A stretch of 32,713 bases of DNA, from assembly GCA_019420065.1 (NCBI GenBank), contig JAHZHX010000018.1, forward strand, positions 1-32,713, written 5' to 3'. Below the pieces are notes generated by a model. That model was not told the DNA's origin and searched no databases. It saw only the letters and a list, made by a program, of their open reading frames with translations. The stretch comes from Clostridiales bacterium (lineage in GTDB: Bacteria > Bacillota > Clostridia > Christensenellales > Aristaeellaceae). Shown one piece after another: positions 8,454 to 16,743 of the stretch (position 1 is the stretch's first letter; each line of letters begins with the position of its first letter). The translations under genes were made by a program, and so were the position numbers.

Positions 8454-9995
8454 TTGCCTCTTCTGGCAATGGAGGATATCAGCATTTCTTTCTTTGGCGC
8501 GTATGCCAACGAGCATGTCAGCCTCTCTGTTGAAAAAGGAGAGATTCATGCGCTGCTTGGAGAAAACGGCGCCGGCAAGACAACGCTGATGAATATTCTC
8601 TTTGGCATTTACCGCCCCGAAAGCGGCCGTATTTTCTGGGAGGGGAAGGAATGCCGTTTCCACTCTCCTCAGGAGGCGCTCAGCGCCGGAATCGGCATGG
8701 TGCATCAGCATTTTTCTTTGGCAAATGCGCTGACGGTGCTGGATAATATTTTGCTTGGTTACAGCGGCATGCCGTTTTTTCTGTCGCGCGGCGAAATGCG
8801 CCGCAAGGTGCTGGAAAAATCGGCGCATTACGGCCTCAAGGTTGATCCGGACGCTGTCGTTGGCGAACTGTCCATCGGCGAAAAGCAGCGCGTGGAGATT
8901 CTCAAGGCGCTGATGCGCGATATCAAGCTGCTGATTCTGGACGAGCCGACGGCGGTGCTTACACCCGGCGAGACCGAGCAGCTGTTTTCGGTATTGCAGC
9001 ATTTAAAGGCAAACGGTTTTACCGTGATCCTGATTACGCACCGGATGAGCGAGATCCTGCGCAATACCGATCGCGTGACCGTGCTGCGCGACGGGCGGAA
9101 TATGGCCTCGCTGCGCACGGCGGAAACAAATGCGGAGGAGCTGTCCGGCCTGATGGTGGGACGCGCGCTTCAGGAAGTGAAAAACACCTTCGAAACGCGC
9201 AGCGGAGCGGCGCTTTTGCAGCTTGACGGCGTATCGGTGTTCCGCAGCGGGCGCAAGCGTCCCGCGCTGGAAAACGTGTCGCTGACCGTTCACGAGGGTG
9301 AAATCCTGGGTATCGCCGGCGTGGAAGGCAATGGACAGAAGGAACTGGCGGAGGCCATCGTGGGCATTCGCCGCCGCCGCGTCCAGGGAAAAATCATGCT
9401 TGGCGGCAGCGATCTGAGCGGCAGCGCCGTGCGCGAGCGCACCCGGGCGGGAATTGCTTACGTTCCGGATGACCGGCAGCATGACGCGCTCGTTCCGGCG
9501 ATGGATATCAGCGAAAACATGATCCTGCGGACATATGCTGCACAGCCCTTTTCCCGATGGAAGGTTTTTCGCCGTAAAGCGATTGTGCGCAGCGCGGAAG
9601 AAGCAATGAAGGCCTACAGCGTGCATACGACGGGGCCGCTGGGCGCGCATACGCCGGTGCAGATGCTCTCCGGCGGAAATCAGCAAAAGGTGATCCTTGC
9701 ACGCGAGATTTCCGAAAACGCGCGATTGATTGTGGCCAGCCAACCAACGCGCGGTCTGGACGTTGGCGCGTCCGCCTTTGTGCATGAGCAGCTGCTGAAG
9801 CAAAAGCGGCAAGGCAAGGGCGTAGTGCTGATTTCGGCCGATCTGGAAGAGATCCGTGATCTGTCGGTGATGTTCAACGGGCGGATTGCCGGGATTCTCA
9901 GCCGGGAAGAGGCCACGGTGGAGCGCCTGGGGCTGCTGATGGGCGGTTTGGGCGAGGAGGAAGCGCAGGAAAACGAAGGGAAGGCGACGGCATGA
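8454..9995 (+). CDS. Nucleoside importer ATPase with two nucleotide-binding domains (NupA/YufO type)
   Basis: One polypeptide carries both ATP-binding cassettes of the BMP-linked nucleoside importer. Cassette 1 has Walker A GENGAGKTT (36-44), signature LSIGEKQR and Walker B LLILDEPTAVLTP. Cassette 2 starts near residue 250, with an altered Walker A (GVEGNGQKE), a good signature LSGGNQQK, and a Walker B reading LIVASQPTRGLD, where Gln replaces the catalytic Glu. This asymmetry is common in such double ATPases. TTG 8454 is chosen because AAAGGAG lies 9 bp ahead; an in-frame TTG at 8445 touches the ribosome site and ATG 8469 is too far. The protein has 513 residues, usual for the family. Confidence 0.92.
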   Translation: MPLLAMEDISISFFGAYANEHVSLSVEKGEIHALLGENGAGKTTLMNILFGIYRPESGRIFWEGKECRFHSPQEALSAGIGMVHQHFSLANALTVLDNILLGYSGMPFFLSRGEMRRKVLEKSAHYGLKVDPDAVVGELSIGEKQRVEILKALMRDIKLLILDEPTAVLTPGETEQLFSVLQHLKANGFTVILITHRMSEILRNTDRVTVLRDGRNMASLRTAETNAEELSGLMVGRALQEVKNTFETRSGAALLQLDGVSVFRSGRKRPALENVSLTVHEGEILGIAGVEGNGQKELAEAIVGIRRRRVQGKIMLGGSDLSGSAVRERTRAGIAYVPDDRQHDALVPAMDISENMILRTYAAQPFSRWKVFRRKAIVRSAEEAMKAYSVHTTGPLGAHTPVQMLSGGNQQKVILAREISENARLIVASQPTRGLDVGASAFVHEQLLKQKRQGKGVVLISADLEEIRDLSVMFNGRIAGILSREEATVERLGLLMGGLGEEEAQENEGKATA

Positions 9996-11029
9996 AAACA
10001 GCGCGTAAGCTGGCGGGCTTTTTTGCCTATTTGTTGATTCTGTTTGTTGCGTCAACGCTGCTGATCGTAGCCTCCGGCGTGTCGCCGGTCACGGCTTGGG
10101 GCGTGTTTTTCCGCGGCATCTTTGGCAACAAGAACAGTTTTTGCGAGATCTTTGTCAAGTCTACCCCCCTGATTCTGACCGGACTTGCCTGCGCGGTTGC
10201 GTTCAGAACAGGCTTTTTCAACATCGGCGCTGAGGGCCAGTTTTATATGGGGGCGGTTGCGGCTGCGGCCGTGGCGCTGCGCTGCGAATTTTTGTCTCCC
10301 GCGCTGCGGATCGTGGCGGCGTTTATCGCCGGTTTTCTGGCAGGCGGTCTTTGGGCGCTGCTGGCCGCAATGCTGAAGCTGCGCTTCCGCATTTCCGAGA
10401 TTATTGTTACGATCATGCTCAGCTACATCGCCATCAATTTTGTGGGCGTGGCGGTGCGTACCTTTTTGCAGGATCCCAACCTGTCCATGGCGCAGAGCGA
10501 GAAGCTGAACGCGGCCGTAGCGTTGCCGCGTTTGCTGAAAGGTACGCGCTTGCATATCGGTTTCTTTATCGCTTTGGCGCTGGCGGCCGCAGTCTGGTTC
10601 GTGCTGGAAAAGACCACCTGGGGCTATGAAATGCGCGTGGTAGGACTTAACGCCCGCGCGGCGCAATGCACCGGCATTTCGGTTGGCAGCGGAATGGTGC
10701 GCGCCGCGATTCTCAGCGGCGGTCTGGCAGGCCTTGCGGGCGTGATCGAGTTTATGGCGATTCAGAAAAAGCTGCTTGAAGCCTTTTCGGATAACTGCGG
10801 CTATACCGGCGTGCTGATTGCCTTGCTGGCGGCCAACAAGCCGCAGTATGTGCCCTTTGTCGCCATGCTGTATGCCGCGGCGCAGGTAGGCGCATCTTCC
10901 ATGCAGCGTCAAACCGGCGTGCCCGCCGCAATGGTGAATATTCTTATTGGCGCGGTAGTGGTCAGTGTATTGCTGCGCGCCTGGCTGGGTAAGACGCATC
11001 AACGGAAGGAGCGTGCTGCGCATGCTTGA
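9992..11029 (+). CDS. Nucleoside importer permease 1 (NupB/YufP type)
   Basis: A multi-spanning inner-membrane permease of the branched-chain/nucleoside (BPD_transp_2) superfamily. The typical conserved stretches TGLACAVAFRTGFFNIGAEG and SEIIVTIMLSYIAINF are visible, as is the cytoplasmic loop VVGLNARAAQCTGI. It has 345 residues and about nine hydrophobic segments. The ATG overlaps the stop codon of the ATPase (ATGA), so translation is probably coupled. Confidence 0.92.
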   Translation: MKTARKLAGFFAYLLILFVASTLLIVASGVSPVTAWGVFFRGIFGNKNSFCEIFVKSTPLILTGLACAVAFRTGFFNIGAEGQFYMGAVAAAAVALRCEFLSPALRIVAAFIAGFLAGGLWALLAAMLKLRFRISEIIVTIMLSYIAINFVGVAVRTFLQDPNLSMAQSEKLNAAVALPRLLKGTRLHIGFFIALALAAAVWFVLEKTTWGYEMRVVGLNARAAQCTGISVGSGMVRAAILSGGLAGLAGVIEFMAIQKKLLEAFSDNCGYTGVLIALLAANKPQYVPFVAMLYAAAQVGASSMQRQTGVPAAMVNILIGAVVVSVLLRAWLGKTHQRKERAAHA

Positions 11030-11963
11030 GAAAATTCTGACCTGGTCGTTTTTAACGGCGCTGCTGGCTTCGGGCGTGCGCATGGCCATTCCGTTGATGC
11101 TGGCCGGCTTGGGCGAGCTGGTCAGCGAGCGCAGCGGCGTGCTGAATATCGGCATGGAGGGCGTGATGCTGTGCGGCGCGTTTTTCTCCTTTGCCGGAGC
11201 ATACTATACAAACTCGCTGCTACTCGGCTTGATTATAGGTATGCTGGCCGGAGCGGCTGTAAGCATGCTGCATGCGCTGCTGTGCGTGCGCGGCAAGCAG
11301 AATCAGACGGTCAGCGGTTTGGCGCTCAATATGCTGGGCTTGGGGATCACCAGCTATTTGTATAAGCTGATGTGCAACAGCGGCGCGCAGCTTCAGATTT
11401 CTATGCTGCCCAAGGTCAGCGTTCCGCTTCTGAGCAAGCTCCCCGTGGTAGGCGAGGCGTTTTTTCAGCAGGATATTTTGGCGTATGCCACTTATCTTTT
11501 GCTGATCGGCGCGTTTGTTTTCTACCGTTTTACCCGCACTGGCCTGTCCATGAAGGCCATTGGAGAAAATCCGATGGCGGCGGATGCTGCCGGTATCCCG
11601 GTGGAAAAAACGCAGATGCTGGCCTGCATGGTCAACGGTTTGCTGGGCGGCGCCGGCGGTGCGTATCTGATCGTTGCGCAGCTGGGCATGTTTACCGACA
11701 ACATGACGGCCGGGCGCGGCTATATTGCTTTGGCGACGGTGATCCTGGGGCGCTATTCGCCGCAGGGGGTATTCCTGGCGGCGCTGCTGTTCGGCGTTGC
11801 GAACGGCGCGCAGATTCGTTTGCAGGCACTGGGCAGCACGGTCCCCATGCAGGCGCTGGCCATGCTGCCTTATGTGATTACGCTGGTTGCGTTGATGCTC
11901 ACCAGCGGCCGCAATCACGAACCGGAAGCGCTGGCCAAACCCTATATCCGCGGCGGCCGCTGA
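11022..11963 (+). CDS. Nucleoside importer permease 2 (NupC/YufQ type)
   Basis: The partner permease, with the signature opening AIPLMLAGLGELVSERSGVL followed by NIGMEG and the loop MKAIGENPMAADAAGI. It is 313 residues from the ATG at 11022, which has GGAAGGAG about 10 bp ahead and overlaps the preceding permease by 8 bases. An in-frame upstream extension lies inside the previous gene and is not needed. It completes the importer BMP protein, double ATPase, permease, permease, here joined to a deaminase. Confidence 0.92.
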   Translation: MLEKILTWSFLTALLASGVRMAIPLMLAGLGELVSERSGVLNIGMEGVMLCGAFFSFAGAYYTNSLLLGLIIGMLAGAAVSMLHALLCVRGKQNQTVSGLALNMLGLGITSYLYKLMCNSGAQLQISMLPKVSVPLLSKLPVVGEAFFQQDILAYATYLLLIGAFVFYRFTRTGLSMKAIGENPMAADAAGIPVEKTQMLACMVNGLLGGAGGAYLIVAQLGMFTDNMTAGRGYIALATVILGRYSPQGVFLAALLFGVANGAQIRLQALGSTVPMQALAMLPYVITLVALMLTSGRNHEPEALAKPYIRGGR

Positions 11964-11970
11964 TACGGGA

Positions 11971-12426
11971 ATGATGGACAAGTATTGCTATATTTTCTAT
12001 GTGATCCATCAATATGCCGCGGCGGCGGATAAGGTCGGAGCGCCTATCTGTGAAACCAAAGAAATTGGCGTATATTCCACGATGAATAAAGCCCGGGAGG
12101 CGGTACGGCGGTTTGCCGGCCTTCCGGGCTTTGCTTCTTATCCGAACGATTTCATTATTTCAAAGCGAAAATGCTATCTGCGTGACCGCACGGAAAAAGA
12201 AATTCTGTTCAAGGTATATTCGCCGTATCATGAAAAATATCTTCCCGAAGAGGATTGCGATGATATTACCAGAGGCGCGTTTTTCGCGGACGCTGCCCAG
12301 GCTGAGGAGGTTGTCCAGCAATGGATGCGGAAACCCCGATTCATCGGACATGAAGCGGGTTTTAATGTGATTGAATATGCCGTCGATCAGGACATACGGT
12401 TCTGGAGCGAAGGGTTTTCAAAATGA
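11971..12426 (+). CDS. Small protein resembling DUF7336, function unknown
   Basis: A 151-residue soluble protein, 7 bp behind the last permease and therefore probably in the same transcript. It opens YCYIFYVIHQY and contains EIGVYSTMNKAREAVRRFAG then LPGFASYPNDFIISKR, the pattern of small DUF7336-like proteins ('IGVYS...A..A...L..LPGF...P..F.I'). A weaker second copy (GAFFADAAQAEEVVQQWM, then PRFIGHEAGFNVIEY) suggests an internal duplication. The ribosome site is weak (GGGA); either ATG, at 11971 or 11974, may be used. No catalytic motif is visible and its role cannot be named. Confidence 0.7.
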   Translation: MMDKYCYIFYVIHQYAAAADKVGAPICETKEIGVYSTMNKAREAVRRFAGLPGFASYPNDFIISKRKCYLRDRTEKEILFKVYSPYHEKYLPEEDCDDITRGAFFADAAQAEEVVQQWMRKPRFIGHEAGFNVIEYAVDQDIRFWSEGFSK

Positions 12427-12629
12427 TCCGGCGCCGGAATTGTTTGATGCGCTGGGGGGAATTAAGCAAGGCTTTATTCCCTTTTTTGTTACTGTTTATG
12501 CCGGAAACGGGTCGGCGCGCGGCACTTCTTTGCTGCGTTTGTCTTGGATTGCTTTGTTGGGGTCTTCTCAAAATCGGTCAACGGATATATAATCCTTTTG
12601 ACCAACCGGTTAACGGAGGTGCGCGATGA
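12423..12629 (+). CDS. Possible small membrane protein (low confidence)
   Basis: This 68-codon frame starts with an ATG overlapping the stop of the DUF7336-like gene (ATGA) and ends with a TGA overlapping the ATG of the TetR gene (ATGA). The product would be basic at the N-terminus, with two hydrophobic stretches (ALFPFLLLFM and ALLCCVCLGLLCWGLL). No clear ribosome site precedes it, and its 3' part coincides with the TetR promoter and operators, so it may equally be an accidental frame. Confidence 0.3.
   Translation: MIRRRNCLMRWGELSKALFPFLLLFMPETGRRAALLCCVCLGLLCWGLLKIGQRIYNPFDQPVNGGAR
12565..12593 (+). promoter_or_regulatory. Promoter of the TetR/exporter operon
   Basis: TATAAT at 12588-12593 is preceded at 17 bp by TTCTCA (12565-12570), a 4/6 match to the -35 consensus. 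Transcription would start near 12600, inside the operator region. Confidence 0.55.
12575..12616 (+). promoter_or_regulatory. TetR-type operator sites around the -10 and start
   Basis: TTGACCAACCGGTTAA at 12598-12613 is a near-perfect palindrome of the kind bound by TetR/AcrR repressors. A further half-site GGTCAA lies at 12576-12581, giving an inverted pair with TTGACC at 12598-12603 that brackets the -10 box. CGGTCAACGG (12575-12584) and CGGTTAACGG (12607-12616) match at 9 of 10 bases. Binding would block the promoter, so self-repression of the operon is likely. Confidence 0.7.
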
Positions 12630-13237
12630 ACGAGCGATTTTTTTCTCTGCCGCCGGAGAGACAGCAGGCAATCATCAACGCAGGTTATCGGGTGTTTTCG
12701 CAGAATGCCTATAAAAACAGTCCCATGAGCGAAATCGCCGCGGAGGCGGGAATCAGCAAGTCGCTGCTGTTCCATTATTTTCGCAACAAGAAGGAGCTGT
12801 ATCTGTTTTTGTGGGACAAATGTGCAAAGACGACCATCGAGCTGCTGACCCGCTATGGCTGCTATGAACAGGAAGGGCTGTTTGAAAGCATGGAGCGGGG
12901 AATGCGCGCCAAGATGAAGATCATCCGCCAGTTTCCTGATATGGCCAATTTTACGCTGAAGGCATTTTATGAAAAGGACGCCGAAATCAGCGCTGCCATT
13001 CAGGAAAGCTATCATCGGTATTTCAGCTTCAAGGCGGATAAGGCACGCCTGAAACTGGATCCGGCGCAGTTTATTCCCGGTCTGGATATATCCTTGATGT
13101 ATCGCGAGATGTACTGGGCGTCGGAGGGATATCTCTGGGAGATGGTGCAGCGGGGAGATGTGGATGTGGAGCAGATGGAAAGGGACTTCACAAAGCTGAT
13201 GGAGCTATGGAAAAATGTTTATTTAAGAAAGGGGTGA
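12626..13237 (+). CDS. TetR/AcrR family transcriptional regulator
   Basis: A 203-residue regulator. The N-terminal helix-turn-helix domain (about residues 8-55) reads RQQAIINAGYRVFSQNAYKN, then SPMSEIAAEAGISKSLLFHY and FRNKKELY, a textbook TetR motif. The C-terminal ligand domain is family-variable and gives no clue to the inducer. GGAGG lies 6 bp ahead of the ATG. It heads a three-gene unit with an ABC exporter whose ATPase starts 5 bp after its stop. It most likely represses its own operon through the palindromes at 12575-12616. Confidence 0.93.
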   Translation: MNERFFSLPPERQQAIINAGYRVFSQNAYKNSPMSEIAAEAGISKSLLFHYFRNKKELYLFLWDKCAKTTIELLTRYGCYEQEGLFESMERGMRAKMKIIRQFPDMANFTLKAFYEKDAEISAAIQESYHRYFSFKADKARLKLDPAQFIPGLDISLMYREMYWASEGYLWEMVQRGDVDVEQMERDFTKLMELWKNVYLRKG

Positions 13238-13242
13238 GGTTC

Positions 13243-14124
13243 ATGGAAGCCATCAGAACGGATGAAATGAGCAAGCATTATGGCAAGACGCGCGGCATTG
13301 AACGCATCAACCTGACCGTTCAGCAGGGCGATTTCTTTGGCTTTATCGGCCCGAATGGAGCGGGAAAATCCACAACGATCCACGCGCTGCTGGGATTGAT
13401 CCGGCCAAGCGGCGGACGCGCGCGGATCTTCGGGCTGGATACATGGAAAGAGCGGGAGCGGATTTTGGAGAGGACGGGCTACCTGCCCGCGGAGGCGGCG
13501 TTTTATTCCGGCATGCGGGTATGGGATGTACTGGAGCTGTCTGCCAGACTGCGGCGGCGCGATTGCCGCAAGAATGCGAAACAGCTGTGCGAGCGTTTGC
13601 AGTTGGATACAGCCCGAAAAGTGACAGAGCTTTCTTTCGGAAACCGCAAAAAGGTTGCTATTATCTGCGCCCTGCAGCATGAACCGGATCTGCTGGTTAT
13701 GGATGAACCCACCAGTGGCCTTGACCCGCTGATGCAGAAAGTGTTTTTTGATATACTTCGGGAACAAAACGCTCAGGGGATGACCATATTCCTGTCCAGT
13801 CATATTCTTTCGGAAATTCAGCATTACTGTACCCACGCGGCAATGCTCCGCGAGGGCAGGATCGTCGCAGGCGGCAGCGTGCAGGAGCTTTTATGCACCG
13901 GGGCCAAGCGTGTCGGCATCCATGGGCGCATTGATTATGACGCGCTTTCGGGCGTAAGAGATTTGAGCGTGTCGCCGCAAAGCGCCGCGTTTTTATATAG
14001 CGGAGATATGCGGGCATTGCTTTCGGTGATAGCGACAGGAGAAGTCGAAGATATTTCCATTACCGAACCCGAACTGGACGAAGTATTTTTGCACTATTAC
14101 GAGGGAGGAGACGATGGAAAATGA
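13243..14124 (+). CDS. ABC exporter ATPase (ABC-2 type, CcmA/NatA-like)
   Basis: A cytoplasmic ATPase of a two-component exporter. Walker A is GPNGAGKST (36-44) and Walker B is LVMDEP (151-156), followed by TSGLDP and the H-switch in SSHILSE. The signature is LSFGNRKK (130-137) instead of LSGGQ, as in some ABC-2 exporters. ATG 13243 is preferred to the upstream ATG at 13207, which lies within tetR, because GGGGTGAGG sits directly before it. Length 293. It overlaps the permease start by four bases. The regulator context suggests export of a drug or toxic metabolite; the substrate is unknown. Confidence 0.92.
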   Translation: MEAIRTDEMSKHYGKTRGIERINLTVQQGDFFGFIGPNGAGKSTTIHALLGLIRPSGGRARIFGLDTWKERERILERTGYLPAEAAFYSGMRVWDVLELSARLRRRDCRKNAKQLCERLQLDTARKVTELSFGNRKKVAIICALQHEPDLLVMDEPTSGLDPLMQKVFFDILREQNAQGMTIFLSSHILSEIQHYCTHAAMLREGRIVAGGSVQELLCTGAKRVGIHGRIDYDALSGVRDLSVSPQSAAFLYSGDMRALLSVIATGEVEDISITEPELDEVFLHYYEGGDDGK

Positions 14125-14906
14125 CCGTTGTTAAGCATGAACTTCGGCAAGGAAAAATTAGTTTCGCGATCTGGACAACAGCCATTGCCTTTCTGCTTGT
14201 AATCTGCGTGTGCATGTTTCCTGAAATGAAGGGTGAAATGGATGCGGTTGGCGATATTTTTTCGTCTATGGGAAGCTTTACTGCCGCGTTCGGGATGGAT
14301 CGGCTGAACTTTGGAAGCTTGATTGGATTTTATTCCGTCGAGTGCGGTAACATCCTGGGCCTTGGCGGCGCGTTTTTTGCCGCGCTTATTGGTATTTCTG
14401 CCCTTTCAAAGGAGGAAAAAAATGGAACGGCAGCGTTTTTGTTGACACATCCCATATCCAGAGTGCGCGCTGCCAGCGAAAAGCTGATGGCAATTCTAAT
14501 ACAAATCACCGCTATGAACGTGATAATTTGGGGCCTGTCCTTGCTATCGATGCGTTTGATTGGAGAACGGATCCCTTGGAAGGAGATACTGCTGATACAT
14601 GGCGCTTATTATTTTCTTCAGATGGAGATCGCGTGCGTCTGTTTTGGCATATCTGCGTTTCTGCGTCGCGGCAATGCCGGGATTGGTATAGGATTTGCTG
14701 CCATGATGTATTTTTTGAATTTGATTGCCAATATGACAAAGCAGGCTCGATTCCTTAAATATATAACGCCATTTGGATACTGTGAGGGCGCTGATATTGT
14801 TGCGGACGGAAAGCTGAACGGTGTGAACATTGCCGTGGGGCTGCTGTTTGCCTGCATTGGCGTTGCAGCGGCGTTTGTTCACTATAAAAGGAAGGACATA
14901 TATTGA
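14121..14906 (+). CDS. ABC-2 type exporter permease
   Basis: A 261-residue membrane protein with about six hydrophobic segments, beginning ISFAIWTTAIAFLLVICVCM. The conserved cytoplasmic stretch ISALSKEEKNGTAAFLLTHP followed by ISR is diagnostic of the ABC2_membrane permease group. ATG 14121 overlaps the ATPase stop (ATGA). It forms the membrane channel for the ATPase at 13243. No terminator was seen in the 108-bp convergent gap to the kinase gene; a 6-bp imperfect stem at 14932-14949 has no T-run. Confidence 0.88.
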   Translation: MTVVKHELRQGKISFAIWTTAIAFLLVICVCMFPEMKGEMDAVGDIFSSMGSFTAAFGMDRLNFGSLIGFYSVECGNILGLGGAFFAALIGISALSKEEKNGTAAFLLTHPISRVRAASEKLMAILIQITAMNVIIWGLSLLSMRLIGERIPWKEILLIHGAYYFLQMEIACVCFGISAFLRRGNAGIGIGFAAMMYFLNLIANMTKQARFLKYITPFGYCEGADIVADGKLNGVNIAVGLLFACIGVAAAFVHYKRKDIY

Positions 14907-15014
14907 TAAAAGCGTGAATTTCGTGTGCGGCGGTCTGCGTATTGCGGACGGTACGAAAAATACAGACAGCGCTTGGCAGGCCCGAGAAATGAATACCAGC
15001 TTTTGCCTTGACGG

Positions 15015-15905
15015 TCAGGCAGGCGGCAAGGCGAGGCGCAGCGTCAGCGTATTGCCGTGGTAATCGGCGGTCAGCGTTCCGCCCAGCTGCTCGGTGAGAC
15101 GGCGGGCAATCGACAGGCCCAGGCCGGTGCTGCCGCGTCCGCTCTGCACGGTATAATAGCGGTTAAACAACTGGCCTGCGGTAACGGCGTCCAGGGAATG
15201 TGCGGTATTGCTGAGGGTGATAGTTCCTGTTGGAGCGAGAGAGACCGTCAGGTCTCCGTCGCTGTATTTGATGGCGTTGCTGAGCATATTGTCAAGGATG
15301 CGCGACAGCGCCTGCGGATCGCTTCGGCACAGGACGGGGAGGCCGGGCAGCGAAACGCGAGGGACGATGCCGCGCGCGTTCAGCGCGGTATAATAAGCAG
15401 CCAGCGTGTCCTCAATCAGCGCGTTGAGAGAAACGGTTTCCTGCGTGACGCTTTCGGGCGCAGTGCCAAGCAGCATGCAGCGAAATAATTCCTCCGTCAA
15501 TTTGCGCAGCTGTTCTACCCGGCTATTGATGATGGAAAGGTAGCGGTGCGCTTCATCTGACAGGTTTTCGTTGCTCAGCAGCTCCAGATAGCCGCAGATG
15601 GCCGTGAGCGGCGTGCGCAGATCATGGGAGATGTTGGCGACGGCGTCGCGCAGTTCACCCTCATTGCTTTGCAGACGGCGGCGGATGGCGCGCAGATTGC
15701 GCAGCTGAACATTCATGCTTTCCGCCAGACCGCACAGCGCTTTATCACCGGAGGAAATGGAGATCAGCGTGTTTGTATCCTGCCATAAGCGTTGGCTGAA
15801 GCCCTGCTCGATTTCCCGGACAGCGCGGCGCATGAGCATGATTTTGAGAGAAAGGACGCAGACCGCAATCAATAAACATGCGCACAGCGCTGCCAGGTAG
15901 AGCAT
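15015..15905 (-). CDS. Sensor histidine kinase with a single membrane helix
   Basis: It senses an envelope signal and phosphorylates the response regulator encoded at the head of this operon. Only one N-terminal membrane helix (about residues 2-24) is present, with no extracellular domain. A HAMP-like linker follows (about 25-85), then the H-box NISHDLRTPLTAICGYLELL with phospho-acceptor H94, the N-box DNMLSNAIKYS, and a G-box GSTGLGLSIARRL. Length 296 is short. Such reduced kinases usually sit beside lantibiotic/bacitracin-type ABC transporters, as here, and may take their signal from the transporter. AAGGAGG lies 7 bp ahead of the ATG. Confidence 0.92.
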   Translation of the reverse strand: MLYLAALCACLLIAVCVLSLKIMLMRRAVREIEQGFSQRLWQDTNTLISISSGDKALCGLAESMNVQLRNLRAIRRRLQSNEGELRDAVANISHDLRTPLTAICGYLELLSNENLSDEAHRYLSIINSRVEQLRKLTEELFRCMLLGTAPESVTQETVSLNALIEDTLAAYYTALNARGIVPRVSLPGLPVLCRSDPQALSRILDNMLSNAIKYSDGDLTVSLAPTGTITLSNTAHSLDAVTAGQLFNRYYTVQSGRGSTGLGLSIARRLTEQLGGTLTADYHGNTLTLRLALPPA

Positions 15906-15918
15906 GAAAAGGCCTCCT

Positions 15919-16743
15919 TTATTTCAGATCCTTGCGGTGGAACAGGAAAAGCCCCACGCCGGTGCAGACCAGGAACATGAATGCGTCATACAAAAGGCTT
16001 GCCAGGGGATGCGCCAGACTGTTATCAGCCAGCTGCAGCGCTTGACCGCCGGGCAGAAAATCATTCCAGAAGAGATACATGGCGCGCTTTGCGCCGCCGA
16101 TATAGTCCGGATTGGGGACAGGATCAGTTCTTGAGATTCCGTCTGTGGTCATGATAACGCCGCTGGTCATTTCCGGTTCAAGCAAGGCGTTGAAGATAAA
16201 GCTGCTCAGAATCAGCAGCCCCAGATAAAGCAGGATGCTGACGACCGCGCATCCGGCACGGTTGGGGTAGAGCATGGCAACGGCGGTAAACAGCGCGGTC
16301 AGCGCCAGCGTCATGCCAAGCTGCACGGCGATCATGCAGAGAATGTGCAAGGGATCGCCGGTCAGACCGCCCACCAGGGGTGTTCCCAGCAGCCAGGAAA
16401 CGATGAACCATACCGCGTTGAGGATCAGCGCCATACAGGAGCAGACAGTCAATAACGCAAGATAAATGCTTTTCCGCGAGTGTCCCACGATGATGGAATT
16501 GCGCATCGTGCCGCAGCTGTGTTCCGTGCCGATAAACAGGCTGATGAAAATGGCGGTGAATAAACCAATCACGGGCGCGTTATAGAAAAAGTGCTCGTCC
16601 AGGGTAAAGGCGGGATTGAAATTCAGCGCCCGAATATCCATGATAACGGTGAAAACCGCCCACGCAGCCATGGCGAGAATACAAAGATGAAAAACACGAT
16701 TTTTCCAAAGACGGCTAAATTGTGCGCGCAACAGGTTATTCAT
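15919..16743 (-). CDS. ABC-2 permease of the two-component-linked transporter
   Basis: About 274 residues with six hydrophobic segments and a large loop between segments one and two (MDIRALNFNPAFTLDEHFFY). GTEHSCGTMRNSIIVGHSRK and SIYLA form the conserved cytoplasmic motif of BcrB/LanE-like permeases. ATG 16743 has GGGAGG 9 bp ahead and overlaps the ATPase gene by 8 bases; the longer upstream frame lies inside that gene. Together with the ATPase it would form a small ABC-2 transporter of the kind that protects against membrane-active peptides. Confidence 0.88.
   Translation of the reverse strand: MNNLLRAQFSRLWKNRVFHLCILAMAAWAVFTVIMDIRALNFNPAFTLDEHFFYNAPVIGLFTAIFISLFIGTEHSCGTMRNSIIVGHSRKSIYLALLTVCSCMALILNAVWFIVSWLLGTPLVGGLTGDPLHILCMIAVQLGMTLALTALFTAVAMLYPNRAGCAVVSILLYLGLLILSSFIFNALLEPEMTSGVIMTTDGISRTDPVPNPDYIGGAKRAMYLFWNDFLPGGQALQLADNSLAHPLASLLYDAFMFLVCTGVGLFLFHRKDLK

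Noticed and set aside
14907..15014. Imperfect hairpin between the convergent exporter and kinase genes as terminator
   Set aside because: The stem has only six pairs including a wobble, and no T-run follows on either strand.
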